Origin: Hysterangium stoloniferum
Lineage: Eukaryota; Basidiomycota; Agaricomycetes; Hysterangiales; Hysterangiaceae
Direction of reading: 5' to 3'
NCBI GenBank assembly: GCA_015178975.1
Contig: WHVD01000033.1
Coordinates: 372,001 to 436,000 of the forward strand
Length of the DNA stretch: 64,000 bases
The notes beneath the pieces are model-generated. The model did no database searches and was not told where the DNA came from. It worked only from the letters and a program-made list of their open reading frames with translations. Each line of letters opens with the position of its first letter. Position 1 is the first letter of the stretch. Position numbers and translations under genes: made by a program. This document shows, piece after piece, positions 23,230 through 35,854 of this stretch.

Positions 23230-25661
23230 GTGATTTCAGCGAGTAGCTCTCGGAATATATCCAACATCAGTCTAGAGAACCTCGCAGCGATCATTACTGA
23301 ATATCTTCACTTCTAAATTGCGTCAAATTATGTAGTTTCATACAACTCTCCCGCCTGCGGTCTGTTTGGAATGATTGTCATTTATAGATAGGATGTCAGT
23401 CTAGCCACGGGTGGTGCCCGCAAGTGTATTCGACTGACGTATGGCCTCAACACGTACAAGCTGCAGAGCTCGGGGCAATGGTGAAACGTCACTGTATGCG
23501 CTCTTAGATCTTCTCGACCTATGGCAGCTTTATTGTCAAGTTGTCAATGGAAGAAACTTAATTTAAGGAATTCGCCCAATGCATTGCCTCGCACGGTGTG
23601 AAGGCACTCGGTTTGAAGATCATGGATCTTGTCAATTCACCACTGGCCTGAAAGTATGATGAGCCTGAAGGAGCCATGCATCGAAATTGACATCTTATTT
23701 AAAACAAGTGTCGTTCTTGATTCGGATGTTAGTGTAGGCACGGCTAGTGCCTCCAAATGTATTCAACACATGTATGGGGACAACTGCAGAGCTCACGGCG
23801 ATAATACAAAATGACTATATGGGTTGTTACATCGGCTCAAATAATATCGCTTTATACCATCTGCAACCCCGGCTGCAAAGTGAGTTGAATAAAGGGCGAC
23901 GCTATTGGGCTCCTCGTGGTTTGGTTGAGATGTATCGGCATTATCGAAGAGAAATGATCAGCGAGTGTATCCAAATGATGGTGCAAGGCCTTTGTCAGGT
24001 CAACCATGTTCCTCTACCACTGACACGAGCGGAAGGAGTGGCGACGACACAAAGGAAGGAACGCGCGGTGAAATGTAAAGTTTTAAGCGAGTAATTGAAG
24101 AATTTGTCGTTCGTCGTGCCGCGCATAATCTCACAATGTGGAAGAAGAGAAACGAGCATGGGGATGATATCGAAGCTGCGCACTGTGGTACATGCGGATT
24201 CGGGCTTGGAAGATCTAGCTATCAGCCCCAGAGTAACCGCTATTATTATGTCGGCAGAATGCAGGAGAGCGTAATGTAGACTCGCTTCCATCAGAATGAG
24301 ACTGGTAGGACAGTTTCATGGGCGGGGCGGCGGATGTAAGACGGTGCTATAAGGTAAGATATTATGAACGTACCGTTACGTCACAATGTGGAAGGAGAGA
24401 AACAAGAATGGAGATGATATCGAGGCTGCGCACTGTGGTACATGCGGATTCGGGCTTGGAAGATCTAGCTATCAGCCCCAGAGTAACCGCTATTATTATG
24501 TCGGCAGAATGCAGGAGAGCGTAATGTAGACTCGCTTCCATCAGAATGAGACTGGTAGGACAGTTTCATGGGCGGGGCGGCGGATGTAAGACGGTGCTAT
24601 AAGGTAAGATATTATGAACGTACCGTACGATGGGCTCAATGAGCGCAGAAACGACATTCAGCTGGTTGATGTGATCGGTGAGAAGCGTTCTGTCGTTGAA
24701 AAAGGTTTGCAAGGGGTAAATATTCCAATACAGTAAATATGATGCCTCCGAATCGATATGATGTTCCAATGACACTATATGCATGTGTATCTCGTCCAGT
24801 TGAATGTTTAATACATCTCTAGCAATATCTCGAAACCATGCATCTTGGTGGATGCAACACACGAGAAGCCGCATAGGATTTCTATAATGGGGAGATAGTC
24901 GCCGGTGACTTTGTCTGTTATGCTTTTGGTGGGATGAAATGATGTCATGTCGCGACGCACGGTTGTAACCAGAATTCAATGTAACCTCTAATCGCCGTGA
25001 GCTCCTCCATAAATAGTTGACGCACGTGGCGAATCGCTTCCACGATATACACTAGGCCCAAAAGGGGGGAGTGATCATGAAATTCTATTAAATAACGGGC
25101 GCTGTGTATGAGAAATGTTGATGCAACCTCATCAAAGTTGGTGTGCAGCGGTGAGTTGACTAAAACGTTGTACAGTGATGACGTTATTGCAGATGACGCG
25201 TCTCCATCTGTAACCCCGGGACAACACGTGAAGGTCCAAGCCCAATATGCCATAAGCTGGATAGTGTGCCCTTTGCTACTGCGCCAGATATGAAGTGGAT
25301 ACACCTCGACCTCATCTAAAACCATCCATGCTTGTCTCCGAATTAGAGGCGGGTATGTGGGCCTACAAAGGACGTGAGTATTTTCCAGTGTATTCAATGA
25401 TTGACGCTGAGGTATCCCTACATCGCTGAATCAACACTCTTGAACTAGTCTTCCAAATCTTGGCAGGGTGAGATGCTTGAGTAGAAACTTACAGGCACTG
25501 TCTGCTTGAGACAATTGACTCATTATTTGCCCGTATATTGTCAGATTTGCCATCAGCAAAGCAGTCTTCGCACTGTGAAGGAATTTCATCCCAATCCTTT
25601 CCAAACCGACTCCACAGTACTGGGATCCACAGCCTGTCATCCCTGAAATTGTAAATAACAT
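23230..25661 (-). pseudogene. Array family unit U7 (lacks exon 1; exon 5 doubled)
   Basis: Exon 2 is truncated: its 5' part and all of exon 1 are deleted, with a direct joint to module c near 25619. Exon 3 (about 25368-24967), exon 4 (about 24930-24620) and exon 5 resemble U2 (YNRAS, FFNDRTLLTDHINQL). Exon 5 with its flanking introns is present twice in tandem (250-bp offset). Exon 6 (about 24005-23870) lacks the intron 5 donor context of U2. Exons 7-8 follow to about 23500. Confidence 0.6.
24128..24627. repeat. 250-bp tandem duplication of exon 5
   Basis: CACTGTGGTACATGCGGATT begins at 24181 and again at 24431, and the following sequence through GATATTATGAACGTACCGT is the same in both copies. 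The 5' part differs slightly (CGAAGCTGCG versus CGAGGCTGCG). The duplication spans the exon 4/5 intron and exon 5. Confidence 0.85.
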
Positions 25662-26200
25662 CCCCTCACCCTCCGTAAAGGCTCCAATGCACTAAGTTGC
25701 CTTACTACTTTCTTACGCCTTCTGCTCAAGGCTCACACAGCATTTCATATAATAGTTTAGTCAATTGTCACCCCATTGCATAATATTTCTGGGTTTATTC
25801 AGCGTCAGGCTTTTCTCACATTCCAGAAGTGGCATTGCCAAGGATAATATAAATGCACTCCAGAGTGATGCTCACTGGGTGCTGCATTCAAGCTGGCGTT
25901 GTCAGCCTAAGACTTTAACCGGCGAGATTGCGCGCTTCCTGTTTAATTTTATCAAGACTTTCAATGAGAAGAAACCCGGGTCAATGATAGTCTAGTCAGG
26001 TTACTGGCAAGCAACGTGGTTTCTTCAGGCAGCTTGCCACATCAAACAGCTTGAATTCTGTAGAATGTCTGAAGAAGACAAAGAGTAAGGTAAGACCAGA
26101 GTTCTCAGGGTAGATTTTATCGAGGTACGCAAGGGTCGAACTTGGAATATCTTCGATTGTGGCGTGTCCATCAGAATTTGTATTAATAAAGTGCACACAT
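25619..26200 (-). pseudogene. Modules b and c before U7
   Basis: Module b (26190-25985) is open: INTNSDGHATIEDIPSSTL and LTLLFVFFRH, close to the copy at 1612-1842. Module c lies at 25740-25625. The a/b intron is interrupted by the solo LTR at 26201. Confidence 0.5.
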
Positions 26201-26493
26201 TGTTAGAGTATGATGATTACGATTAGTATTAAATCATACCTCGTATTGAGAATGTATTTTTCCGGTCTGGTTCACATGTGATTAGCTATATTTAGTTTAG
26301 TGTTCCCTTAGTTCCAAACCAAGTGCACAGACCATGTAGCTTAGTATATAGTTACATCCAGATGAGAGTAGGACCTCATCTGGAAACCGAGCTATATCAC
26401 CGGTTTACTTCTACCCGCTCAGTCCTTAGTGGCATTCGCTCCAAGTGCCGAGAGTCATCGCACTGTGATCCCCCAGGCTTGCAGATCCTAACA
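26201..26493. mobile_element. Solo LTR (293 bp) with 5-bp target duplication
   Basis: Starts TGTTAGAGTATG and ends CAGATCCTAACA, so the termini are inverted (TGTTAG/CTAACA). It is flanked by CACAT on both sides (26196-26200 and 26494-26498). The uninterrupted site is seen at 1845-1860. It sits in the short intron between modules a and b. No other copy was noticed in the window. Confidence 0.8.
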
Positions 26494-26720
26494 CACATAA
26501 CCCCATGTCAGGTAATACTTGCTTACACTTAGCTTTATTATTATCTGTTTTTCCGAGTCGAATGTTTCGCCCCAGGCTCACACTCTTGATGCGTGGATAT
26601 GACTCTTCAGCACGACGATGACAACGTAGATCATGATTGCGACCACTCAGCGTGACCTATCGCAGGCAGAGTTCTTCTGCTACATCCAGATTCACCAAGT
26701 TAGAAATGCTTATATGTCCC
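26494..26720 (-). pseudogene. Module a and 5' block beyond the solo LTR
   Basis: Continuation of the interrupted unit: GTAAG donor near 26528 and block z remnant, then a joint near 26720 to the subfamily II 3' flank. Frames are decayed. Confidence 0.4.
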
Positions 26721-26778
26721 CTTTTTCTGGTTTGCCTGTGATATATATATATATCTAATCCTACAACGTATTTTTATA

Positions 26779-28150
26779 TTAGTCACAAAACACGAGCCCT
26801 ACAAATTCAAAGGTATTATCGATCCAGTTTTCGTCACGGAGTCCGCACAGAGCTGCATTAAGAATAAGAAGTGATTGTATACGCTCTGAAATTGCTTCAC
26901 ACGATAATCTCGAAAACAGCTCCAGCAACATGTCGAAACCATATAACTTGGTGAATGCAACCCCCGAATACATGAATAGGATCGTGGTTACCTCACCGTC
27001 GTTACTGGCTATTCTGGCGATAATGGTTTTCGTCCGTAGGATGAGGTGTGATGGTGTGATGCACTGTTATAACAAGAATGCAAGTAGCCTATGATCGCAG
27101 TGACTTCTTCTATACCTTGCTGGTAGACAGGTTCCATGAAATACGCAAGCCCTCCAATGAGTAATGTATCTTGACGATCAAATGTTAATACATTTCGGAG
27201 GATTTGTATGATAAATGTCGATACATCATCATCAAAGTTGGTGTTTAGTGGCGGTTTGGTGACAGTATTATAAAATACTGACCTCATTGCAGTTGACGTA
27301 TTACGTCTATCTGTCCGATCGACACCGGGTCACTATATGAAGGAAAAACCCAAAGATCTCAGGAGCTTGGCAATGTGATCTCTCCGCTGTATATAGAGTG
27401 AAGACCACCGGAACAGGCATACAATAATCGACGCTCCTTCCTGAATACCGTAATTCTACGATGACGTGAGTATTTAAAGTATATTCAATAATTAACACTG
27501 AGATATCCCTACCTCATTAACTCAATACTCTATTAAATTAGTCTGTCCAGTCTTGCCAGAGGCTAATTCTGGGTCAGGAAGCTGTCAAGCCAACATGCTG
27601 TGAGCCCATTTCCCAATCCGCAGCATGACTGAGATATGGGTCATAACTCCACCACAAGAAATCTCGTTTAAACAATTTTTTATTGTCTGGATGAGGACTG
27701 TATTGCTCGTGTGCCCTTCTCATATCAAGGGGCTTGCATCTTCTGGAAGGTCTGAGAAAAGCAAGAAAGATCACTAGAGTTGACAAGTCTGCTGCGAAAT
27801 CCAAGAGGTGTTCAGAACAATTTTTCACAAGGTGGCTGACCGTCGAACGTGAATATATTTTATTGTCTGTCTTGCTCAGTGAACTGGTCGCCGCGACGCC
27901 CCAGGTTCACACTATTCATCCATTGCTCTGGTCGTTCGATGTGACGATCGCAATGTAGATAAAGGATTTGTTTAGTACTGTGAGTCCTTGAAACTGTCAA
28001 AGCTGACGTCTGGGAGTGTCTCCTTGCGAGCATCATTATGGCGACGAAATGACTAGAATTGCTTTGATGAAACGGTCTGGAAGCCACCATGATTATGTTC
28101 CGGGAAACGAGGACGTAATTCGAATTCGTCAACGGTGTCGACACCAGTGA
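26779..28150 (-). pseudogene. Subfamily II copy 3 (best preserved)
   Basis: Module a (28144-27860), module b (27828-27670; CSEHLLDFAADLSTLVIFLAF), exon 2-like end (about 27650-27520), exon 3 in two frames (27498-27307 and 27287-27009; PPLNTNFDDDVSTFIIQIL), last exon 26973-26779 ending in EFVGLVFCD. The last exon fuses an exon 4-like start (YSGVAFTKLYGFDML) with the ERIQSL tail, so exons 5-8 of subfamily I are absent in this type. A frame change between the two exon 3 parts suggests decay. Confidence 0.55.
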
Positions 28151-28359
28151 AAAGTGTGGCGACTAACGCATAAGGAAGACCAGGGGACGACAATTAACGT
28201 TCAAGAGGCCCATGGATCTAGTCGAATAGTTCTTTAATATTACATTGAATGAAATGACCTTTTCGCTACTACTCGCAATGACATCATTTAACTATGGCAA
28301 TTAGTGGAATGAACTGAAATGGGAGCAGCAGGGGAACTGTTGGGAAATAAATTGTCGTG

Positions 28360-28700
28360 ACGTAGTATGACGCTAACGACTGAAACATTGAAACAGACCG
28401 CAAACCAGAAAATGTCGGGGAATGACTGCTGCACGCGGGTATTCTTCAGCTCTTAGTTGATATGGGATTCCACGTGACATGCCCACGGGGTACCTTTCTC
28501 TTATACACGGTGAAAGCTCACGACATGTGAAAAAATGTCGGTGTCTTGATCATGGTGTTTTCCATTGGTTTGACTCCGGCTTCCTGTTCTCCCAAACAAA
28601 AGACACGAGAAGAACGGTGGGACCGCCTTCTTTGAAACGCCGTAGTGGTATTCGATTGACATTGTTACTGCTAGTATATGCGATGTGATTTCAGCGAGTA
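28360..28700. repeat. Q repeat, copy 3
   Basis: Third copy of the block at 9240-9640 and 18150-18530, again between a subfamily II copy and a subfamily I unit. Confidence 0.65.
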
Positions 28701-31128
28701 GTCATTGGAGTATATTGAATACCAATGTAGAGAGCCTCGCAGCGACTATTACAAGTGACGGTCTTCGCTTTTAAATTGTATCAAATTATGTAGCTTTATA
28801 CAACTCTCAAGTTCGCGTCCTGTTTGAAATGATTGTCATTGATAAATAGGATATCAGTCTAGCCGCTGGTGGTGGCCGCGAGTGTATTCAATGCATGTAT
28901 GGCATCAACGCGTGCATCATGCAGAGCGCGCTGCGGCGGCGAAAAGTGCTTGTATGCGCTCTTATATTTTCTCGGCCCCTTTTTCATACCTATCTTACAT
29001 TAAAATGCGGATGTTAGTCTAATTACGGGTAGTGAAATGTATTAAACACATTTATGAGGAGAACTGAGGAGCTCGCGGCGATAATGAAAACTGACTATAT
29101 AGTTCTTACATAGGTTCAAACCATATAGATTCATAACATCTGCAACCGCGGCTGCAATCCTGGTCTGGTTGAGATGTGTCGGTATCATCGAAGAGAAATG
29201 ATTAGAAATTGTGTCCAATCGATGGTGTAAGACCTTTGTCAGGCAACCATGTGCCTTCAACACTGATAGGGGCGTCTAATCGGACCGTACCGACACGAGT
29301 GGAAGGTGTGGCGACCACGCAAAGGAAGGAACGCGCGGTGAAATATAAAGTTTCAAGCGAGTAATTGATGAATTTGTCGTTGGTCGTGCCGCTCATAATC
29401 TCACAATGTGGAAGAAGAGAAACGAGCATGGGGATGATATCGAAGCTGCGCACTGTGGTCAACGCAGATTCGGGGTCGGAAGATCCATCTATCAGCTTCA
29501 GAGTCAATGCGATTATTCGCTCACCAGACCCAAGGAGAAGCCAATTTGGGCTCGTATGTGTCAGAATGAGACTGGTAGGACAGTTCCATGGGCGGATGTA
29601 AGACGGTGCTATAAGGTAAAATATTGTGAACGTACCGTACGATGGGCCCAATGAGCGCAGAAACCACATTCAGCTGGTTTATGTGATCGGTGAGAAGCGT
29701 GCTGTCGTTGAAGAAGGTTTCCAAGGAGCGAATACTCCAATACAGTGAGTTCGACGTGTACCAATCAAGATGAAGTGTCAATGACGCTATATGCGTGTTT
29801 ATGTCGTCCAATAAAACCTTCAATACAGCTCCAGCAATATCTCGAAACCATGCATCTTGGTGCATGCAACACACGAGAAGCTGTATCGGATATTCTCGTG
29901 TCTGATATTCTCTGTTATGGTTTTGGTGGGAAGGATGAAATGGTGTGATGGCACGACGCACGGTTGTAACCAGAATTCAATGCAACCTCTGATCGCCGTA
30001 AGCTCCTTTACAGATAGTGGACGCATGTGGCAGATCCCTTCCACGATATACGTAAGGCCGAAAAGGGGTAAGCGCCAATCAAATTCTGATAGATAACGGG
30101 CGATGTGTATGATAAATGTTGATGCAACCTCATCCAAGTTGGTGTGCAGCGGTGACTTGACTAAAACGTTGTATAGTGATGACGTCATCGCAGTTGACGT
30201 GATGGGTGACGCGTCTCTATTTAACCGGTGAACGCCGGGGCAGTAAAAGAAGGCCGAAGCTAAGAATGTCATAAGCTGGGCAGTGTGACCTTTACCGCCA
30301 CATGTGACGTGAAAATATCGGGAAATTCTCTAAAACCTCCGTCGCTCTTCTCCGAATTTGAGGCGGGTATATAGGTCTACGAGTCAGATAGTATTTCCAG
30401 TGTATTCAACGATTGAGGTATCCCTACCTCGCTAAATCAGCACTGTCTTGAACTAGTCTTCCCAGTTTTGGCAGCGTAAGATGCTTGTGTAGAAACTTGC
30501 CAAAGGCACCATCGTCTCGTAACAAACGGGTAATTTCTCGGTATATTGTCAGCTTTGCGATCAGCGAAGCTGTCCTAGCACTGTGAAGGACTTTCATCCC
30601 AACCCTTTCCAAACCGACTCCACAGTAATACCCGGGGCCAATTTCAATACTTGACATTGTCCCCTGACTCCTCCCCGAGATCATTCCCCAGTCATCGGCA
30701 TGACTGGAATAGGGGCTGAGGTTGGATGTCGTGTTGGTGGATATCTTAACGACATTCGGTGGGTCATGGTAGCCCGTTTCTCCTTGACACTGAAATGCGC
30801 AGCATGTGACACATATCACATGGAAATAGCATTATACTTTACTCACCCACTCGTCAACCCAAATCTCTATATGGTTTGCAGACAGCTGTATGTGTTGCCT
30901 ACCATCGGGGGCCCAATAACATAAATCGTGGCCGGGTTCGTTACAACCCCATCGTTCTCGAAGTTTCTCTCTGAAGACATCTCTCATCCCTTTAACGATC
31001 TCGTCCCGTTTCTCTGAATTCAATACACCAGGGGAAACTAAGGGTGGGAGTTCCTCAATGTCTTCAAGGTCCATCCCAGCCGTTGCCGAATCGTGATTCC
31101 CCGGAGTCGTCTCGTCGGAAGTAGACAT
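28700..31128 (-). pseudogene. Array family unit U9
   Basis: Exon 1 31128-30847, intron 30846-30790, exon 2 30789-30428, intron 30427-30377, exon 3 30376 onward. Exons 1-2 are open. Exon 3 has a frameshift near 30300, just before GKGHTAQLMTFLASAF. Exons 3 (rest) and 4 are open as 30272-29820 and 29961-29640. Exon 5 (about 29600-29300) keeps SSDPESALTTVRSFD. Exons 6-7 are at 29263-29042 (KVLHHRLDTISNHF, LHYRRELLSSP-like). Exon 8 is partly deleted near 28990. Confidence 0.6.
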
Positions 31129-31139
31129 TGGTGGTGGGT

Positions 31140-31980
31140 AGCAGTCTTACTTACACGAGAAGGGGTGCCTCGCCTTTATTCCCCCATTGGTCGGAGAGTT
31201 AATTCCATGAAGGTACAGCGTTATGGCCATACTTACACGGGATACACAGCATTACGCCTTCCACTGAAGGCTCACACAGCATATAATAATAGTTCAGTCG
31301 ATTTTCACCTCATAGTATAGCATTTCTCAGCGTCAGAGTTGGAAGCAAAACGGCTTTTCTGATATCGAGAAGTAACATTGCCATGTACCATATAAATGCA
31401 GTCCAGAGCGATGCCCAATGGTTGCTGCCGTCAAGTTGCCGCTGTCAGCCTCAGGCTTTGTCCAGAGAGATCGCACACTTCCTGTTTTAATTTTGCAAAG
31501 TTTCACCGAGGAGAAACCCGGTGTCAGTGATGGCCTAGTCGCATTAATGGTAAGCAACGTGATTTTTTCATTCGCCCTCGCCATATCCTTGATTGTGACG
31601 AATCCATCGGGGTGTGTATTAACTCAGTCCGAATATAATCTCGTCTTAGGTGACACTGACAGCTAGCCTTATCATTGTCTGTCTGTCTGAGTGGAATGGT
31701 TCCCCCCCGGCTCACACGATTGATGCGTGGACATTGCTCTTCAAAGCGACGATGGCAAGGTAGATCAAGCATTGTGACCCACTCGTAGTTTGACCCATTG
31801 CACGCAGAGCTCTTCCGGTACGTAAAGATTCACCACGCTGGCTATGCTAATACATTCCCCTTTGCTGCCATCTTTCTTCCCCCTTCGGTGCTGCCAATTC
31901 CACTGTGCCCTGTAAGTTCCACATGGGTCCCTGTAACCATCCCTCTTCGTTCCCACACGATGGCCATTCATTGCAGCCCT
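31140..31980 (-). pseudogene. Upstream modules before U9
   Basis: Block z (31971-31765), module a (31772-31660) and module b (31584-31333), all close to 12.24-13.07 kb. Module c is shortened. The GGCATAAAAG box of other units is replaced by GAATAAAGG here. Confidence 0.5.
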
Positions 31981-32480
31981 GCGTCTGTCACCACAATCGA
32001 TCCTTCATTTTCTCGTTTTGGCTAATTTGTCAGTCAAGGAATGGACGAGGGAGCCTTAGTCTTAACATACTTCCGAGATGATAATCGGCTGTTGTCGTCA
32101 AAAAATGGGCGGAATATGCGACGCTTGCCACGGCAATGCATCACAGTGTCCTGGCTCTCAAATAATCTCAGGTTCAGCAGGATAACAACAGAATTATGTC
32201 TTGGGAATACCATTTGGATCACTCTTGGCGACAATTATACTTCGGTATGCTGGTATCGGACCAAAAACGACAGCAATTTCTTTCAAAGACAGTGGCAATG
32301 GTCGAACCCGGTCTCAGACTGGTTCAGAAACAGTGCCAGGAATATTTGCTGCCATGAGACATATATATTTAGTCTGACAATATATTTAATTATTAACACA
32401 AAGTCCTACAAAGCCAAAGGTATCATTGATACAATTCTCGTCAGCAATGAATTCCAGAGTTGCAGTGAGCATAAGAAGTG
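31980..32480. other. Family 3' flank, copy
   Basis: Non-coding flank with GGAATACCATTTGGATCACT and GAGACATATATATTTAGTC, homologous to 22190-22560. A plus-strand frame (32041-32481) is not conserved in the other copies and is not called. Confidence 0.5.
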
Positions 32481-33274
32481 ATTGTATGAGCTTTCAATCC
32501 GACTCAAGTGATGTAGGTTTATGCAACTATTAATGCCTCCAAAGCGAGCTGAAAAAAAAGAAAAAAGGAAGGATATTATCCTCTTCCTTGCTTGCTTTCA
32601 ATATACTAGTGAAAGGTGTAGCCACCGTGCAAAGGAGGGAATGAGGGGTGGAAACTAAATTTGCAAGATACTCAAGCCTCAACTGGTTCGTTGATCAGAT
32701 GCACATTGTCCCTTAATGTGTAAGAAGACAAACAAGAATGGTGAAGGGTGTCAGCATAACCGCAATTATTCCTTTGAGAGCCAACGCCCGTGGTCAATGT
32801 GGTCTCCAAGTCATTTGCATCAGAAATGGACTGGTGAGGTAATTTCATGCACAAAATGATAAATAATACTGGAAGAGAAAAGATAGTGAACATAATGTAT
32901 TAAGGGCTCCACGAGCGAAGAAACTACCCAAGTTGATGTGAGTGGAGAGCAGCACCGTTGTTATCATTGAAGAAGGTTGGCAAGGCGACAAATTTTTAAT
33001 ACAGTGATTACTACGTCGAAAAATGAATACGACCCCTGAAGGATGTCATGTTTATGTTTATTCCATCCACCACGATATTGAATACGGGTTAAAGGCCCTT
33101 GTTTATCGCGAGGTTTTGGGCTATAAGATCACCGACCCTGGAGATTGAAAATGGATTTTGAAGATAAGATTCGCGTGAACGACAGAAAGGTTGTCATGGA
33201 TTAGTGATTATTCCTACTGTTCTTTGTTATTCTTCAATGACTTCCTTCGTGTGATCCTAGGTAAGTGACGTGGG
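32480..33274 (-). pseudogene. Subfamily III copy 2
   Basis: Frame 32893-32672 (MFTIFSLPVLFIILCMKLPH and LRDNVHLINEPVEA) is the best-preserved subfamily III coding block. 32900-33274 is the exon 4-like region nearly identical to 15556-15931. The gene end is near 32440. Confidence 0.5.
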
Positions 33275-33839
33275 AACCGAGGTGGCGGGGCTTCGTCGAG
33301 ATTTGGTAGCGGTATTCTACGTGATGGGATGGTCATTAATGAATTCGATGTGGTTCTAGCCACAACTAGCCCTTAATATATTCAATATGTGTGTGAGAAA
33401 GAGCTGTAGAGCATGCTGCGAGGGAAATAGTGGCTGTATGCGCTCTTAAATTGGATCATACTACTATGTGGCTTGAAAATACGGTTACAAAGCGAGTTGA
33501 GAAAAGATCAATAGGACTGCTCCTGCCGGTGTGGTTGAAATGTGAAGTGAGAGGGTTGAAAATCGAGGGGAATTGATCGAGAAAGACCTTCCCCTGGGCA
33601 TCCATATTAAATCAAAACTGAGGCCATGTTAAAATTAGACGACACGGACGCACCGGTGAGTGGTGTGGCGACGATGCATCAGAAGGCATTGACAGCGAGG
33701 ACTAGACCTTCATAGTCGATCATGGATGCTTCATTGATTGAGCCGCGGATCACGTCCCAATGTACAAGGAGAGAAACGAGAATGGCGATGGTATTGAAGC
33801 TGCGCACCGTGGGACATGCGAGACCATGGTCAGAAGATC
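33275..33839 (-). repeat. Duplicated family segment, copy 2
   Basis: Nearly identical to 13232-13797. Here exon 5 is intact toward its start (SSDHGLACPTVRSFNTIAIL), so this copy is probably closer to the source of the duplication. Confidence 0.7.
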
Positions 33840-34340
33840 CAGCTATCAGGATCAGAGTAACCCCGATTATTTCTTCGGCGCATAATGCAGCAACTCTGTT
33901 CGATGTGATGAGACGATGGCAAAGCAGATTGAGGATTATGAGGTACTGTGAGTCCTCGCCAATGTTAAAGGTGACATCTTGCGGTTTCTCCTTGGCTAGC
34001 ATGATTGCGGTGACTAACTCATCAGTATTATTTTTGATAAAACGGCCTGGAACTCATAGTTATGTTCCAGGGCTTTATCTTCCAGAAAATGGAGACATAA
34101 GTCGAATTCGTCAATGCTACCGACACATCAGTGAAAGGTGTGGCGACTACGCATAGGAAGGAACAGGTGACGGCAATTAATGTTCAAGAGTCCGACATAT
34201 CTTGTAGAAGAGTTCCTTAATATTAGATCGACTCAAATGATTGTTTCCTTACTCCTCTAGCTGAAATAATTCAAACATGGAAATTGGAATGGAATCCAGT
34301 CAACCGAACGCACTCAATTGCGGTGCTTACTGAAATTCTG
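33840..34340 (-). pseudogene. Subfamily II module a fused to exon 5
   Basis: The frame 34002-33679 joins subfamily II module a (LAKEKPQDVTFNIGED, LLCHRLITSNR) directly to subfamily I/III exon 5 (GVTLILIAGSSDHGLACP). 34010-34340 matches the region upstream of the other subfamily II copies. This is a rearranged fragment. Confidence 0.5.
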
Positions 34341-35590
34341 AGAGCCATAGTGTAATCTCTCAACGATATTGGAGTAGGGAACGTTTAAAAGTGTCCCTGG
34401 TGATTCTGTTCCACAAAAGATCAAGTGGCCTAGTTACACACCTTGATATAGTTCTAGACAATGCAAGATTTGAATGACCCAGTCCAGAAATTTATCGAAT
34501 CATCTCCACCTTCTTTGTGGTACGACATATCGATAAAATCACTGGTCCGAAGAATCAAGGGATGATTCGGACAATAGGGCCGGTGACACGGGACGGAAGG
34601 CATCAATCCCCTTTTATTTGGACGGAGTGGTCACACATAGACATACTTTCAATTCTGGGTACCACTGACTTGCTGCTATATTCTTGAGACCTATCATTAC
34701 CACCTCTTGACGGCGCAGCGGATCATTTATCGACAATTTCTCATGAGTGACTGAGTCTACTATTGGTTCCATTAATTGATATGTTGTCATGGGATGTAGA
34801 TCATGACCATGCCAAGTTCCTAGATGGAGCGAAAGAAGATACTCCCCTGAAAATTGTGAATAACCCTGAGGATAATTCTTCAATGGTTCCCGGTTAGTCC
34901 TTCATACCTCCCCTTGAGATACAACTCAGAAGTCATCAATTGGAATTAGGTGCATCCTCTCATCACTCGTGCACAACGTCCCGATTGGCAAACCAAATAG
35001 CATACATTTCTCCCGAGCTTCTCTTGTCGTCGTATAGTGGTGGTGGTGGGGTAATGGACTCATCTGTCTCGCATGTTAGCGGTGTTGGTATTTCAAACGA
35101 TATATGTTTGGATGAATCAAAATCCTTTGGTAAGGTTGGAGACGGCGATGCACCATGGAAGGTCTTGAGTAGAGTCTTCGCAGCCTGGAGTTGACCGGCC
35201 TTTGCCGATAGAGCCGATCGATTTCCAGGTGAGATTTAAAAATGACATTTTGGATACCAGCAGGTATAGATGGTGGGCAGCAGTAATTGGAAGTTTAAGT
35301 CGAAGATGACACAGAATAGTGTTGTACCAGCGTTGATTCTACGTGAAGTATAGAAGTGGGCAACGACTTGCTGACCTTCTTGTACAACGAGCTTGACACA
35401 GAGGTAAATGAAATTCGCTGTCGTTGTTGGACTGTAGGAGATGCCAAAGGTGCATTTTATAGACCATTTGAAGCCATCTTGGCACTACTCCGGCGGAGGG
35501 CCTGAAATTCCGAACGTGGAGTGCCACGGCGGTGGCCGATGCCTTATCTTTGCTTATTACAAAATGAAATTCTGATAGAGAACGGGCGAT
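34340..35590. other. Segment not repeated in the window; weak ORFs
   Basis: No match to the array modules was noticed. Two minus-strand frames might be remnants of another gene: 34883-34614 (89 codons, with HDLHPMTTYQLMEPIVDSV) and about 35220-34955 (roughly 80 codons without ATG, with ALSAKAGQLQAAKTLLKTFH, then PTPLTCETDESITPPPPL). A further short frame lies at 35527-35339. None is recognised. Whether the two main frames belong to one spliced gene is not clear. Confidence 0.3.
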
Positions 35591-35599
35591 ATTTATGAT

Positions 35600-35749
35600 T
35601 GTTGGAATACGAAGTGAGTCTCGTTACAACGGATAAGGACTACAATAAATGTATCGTCCTTATATGTATACACCTAGTAACTGCTTACTAATATAGGCGT
35701 ATGGTCCGTGCTCCTTGTTGCTCGCATATCAGATTCCCAAAATCCAACA
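35600..35749. mobile_element. Solo LTR-like insertion (about 150 bp)
   Basis: Begins TGTTGGAATACG and ends AAAATCCAACA, inverted termini typical of LTRs. It interrupts sequence resembling family exon 3. No exact 5-bp duplication can be read (ATGAT left, ATGTT right), so the call is tentative. Confidence 0.45.
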
Positions 35750-35854
35750 ATGTTGAAATAGACTCGTGCACCTAAGCTTAAGTTAAACTTACACAACGAC
35801 ACTAAACAACACCGTCCCATCCCGTATCAAGCTTATATGACAGTACCCAGCCAT

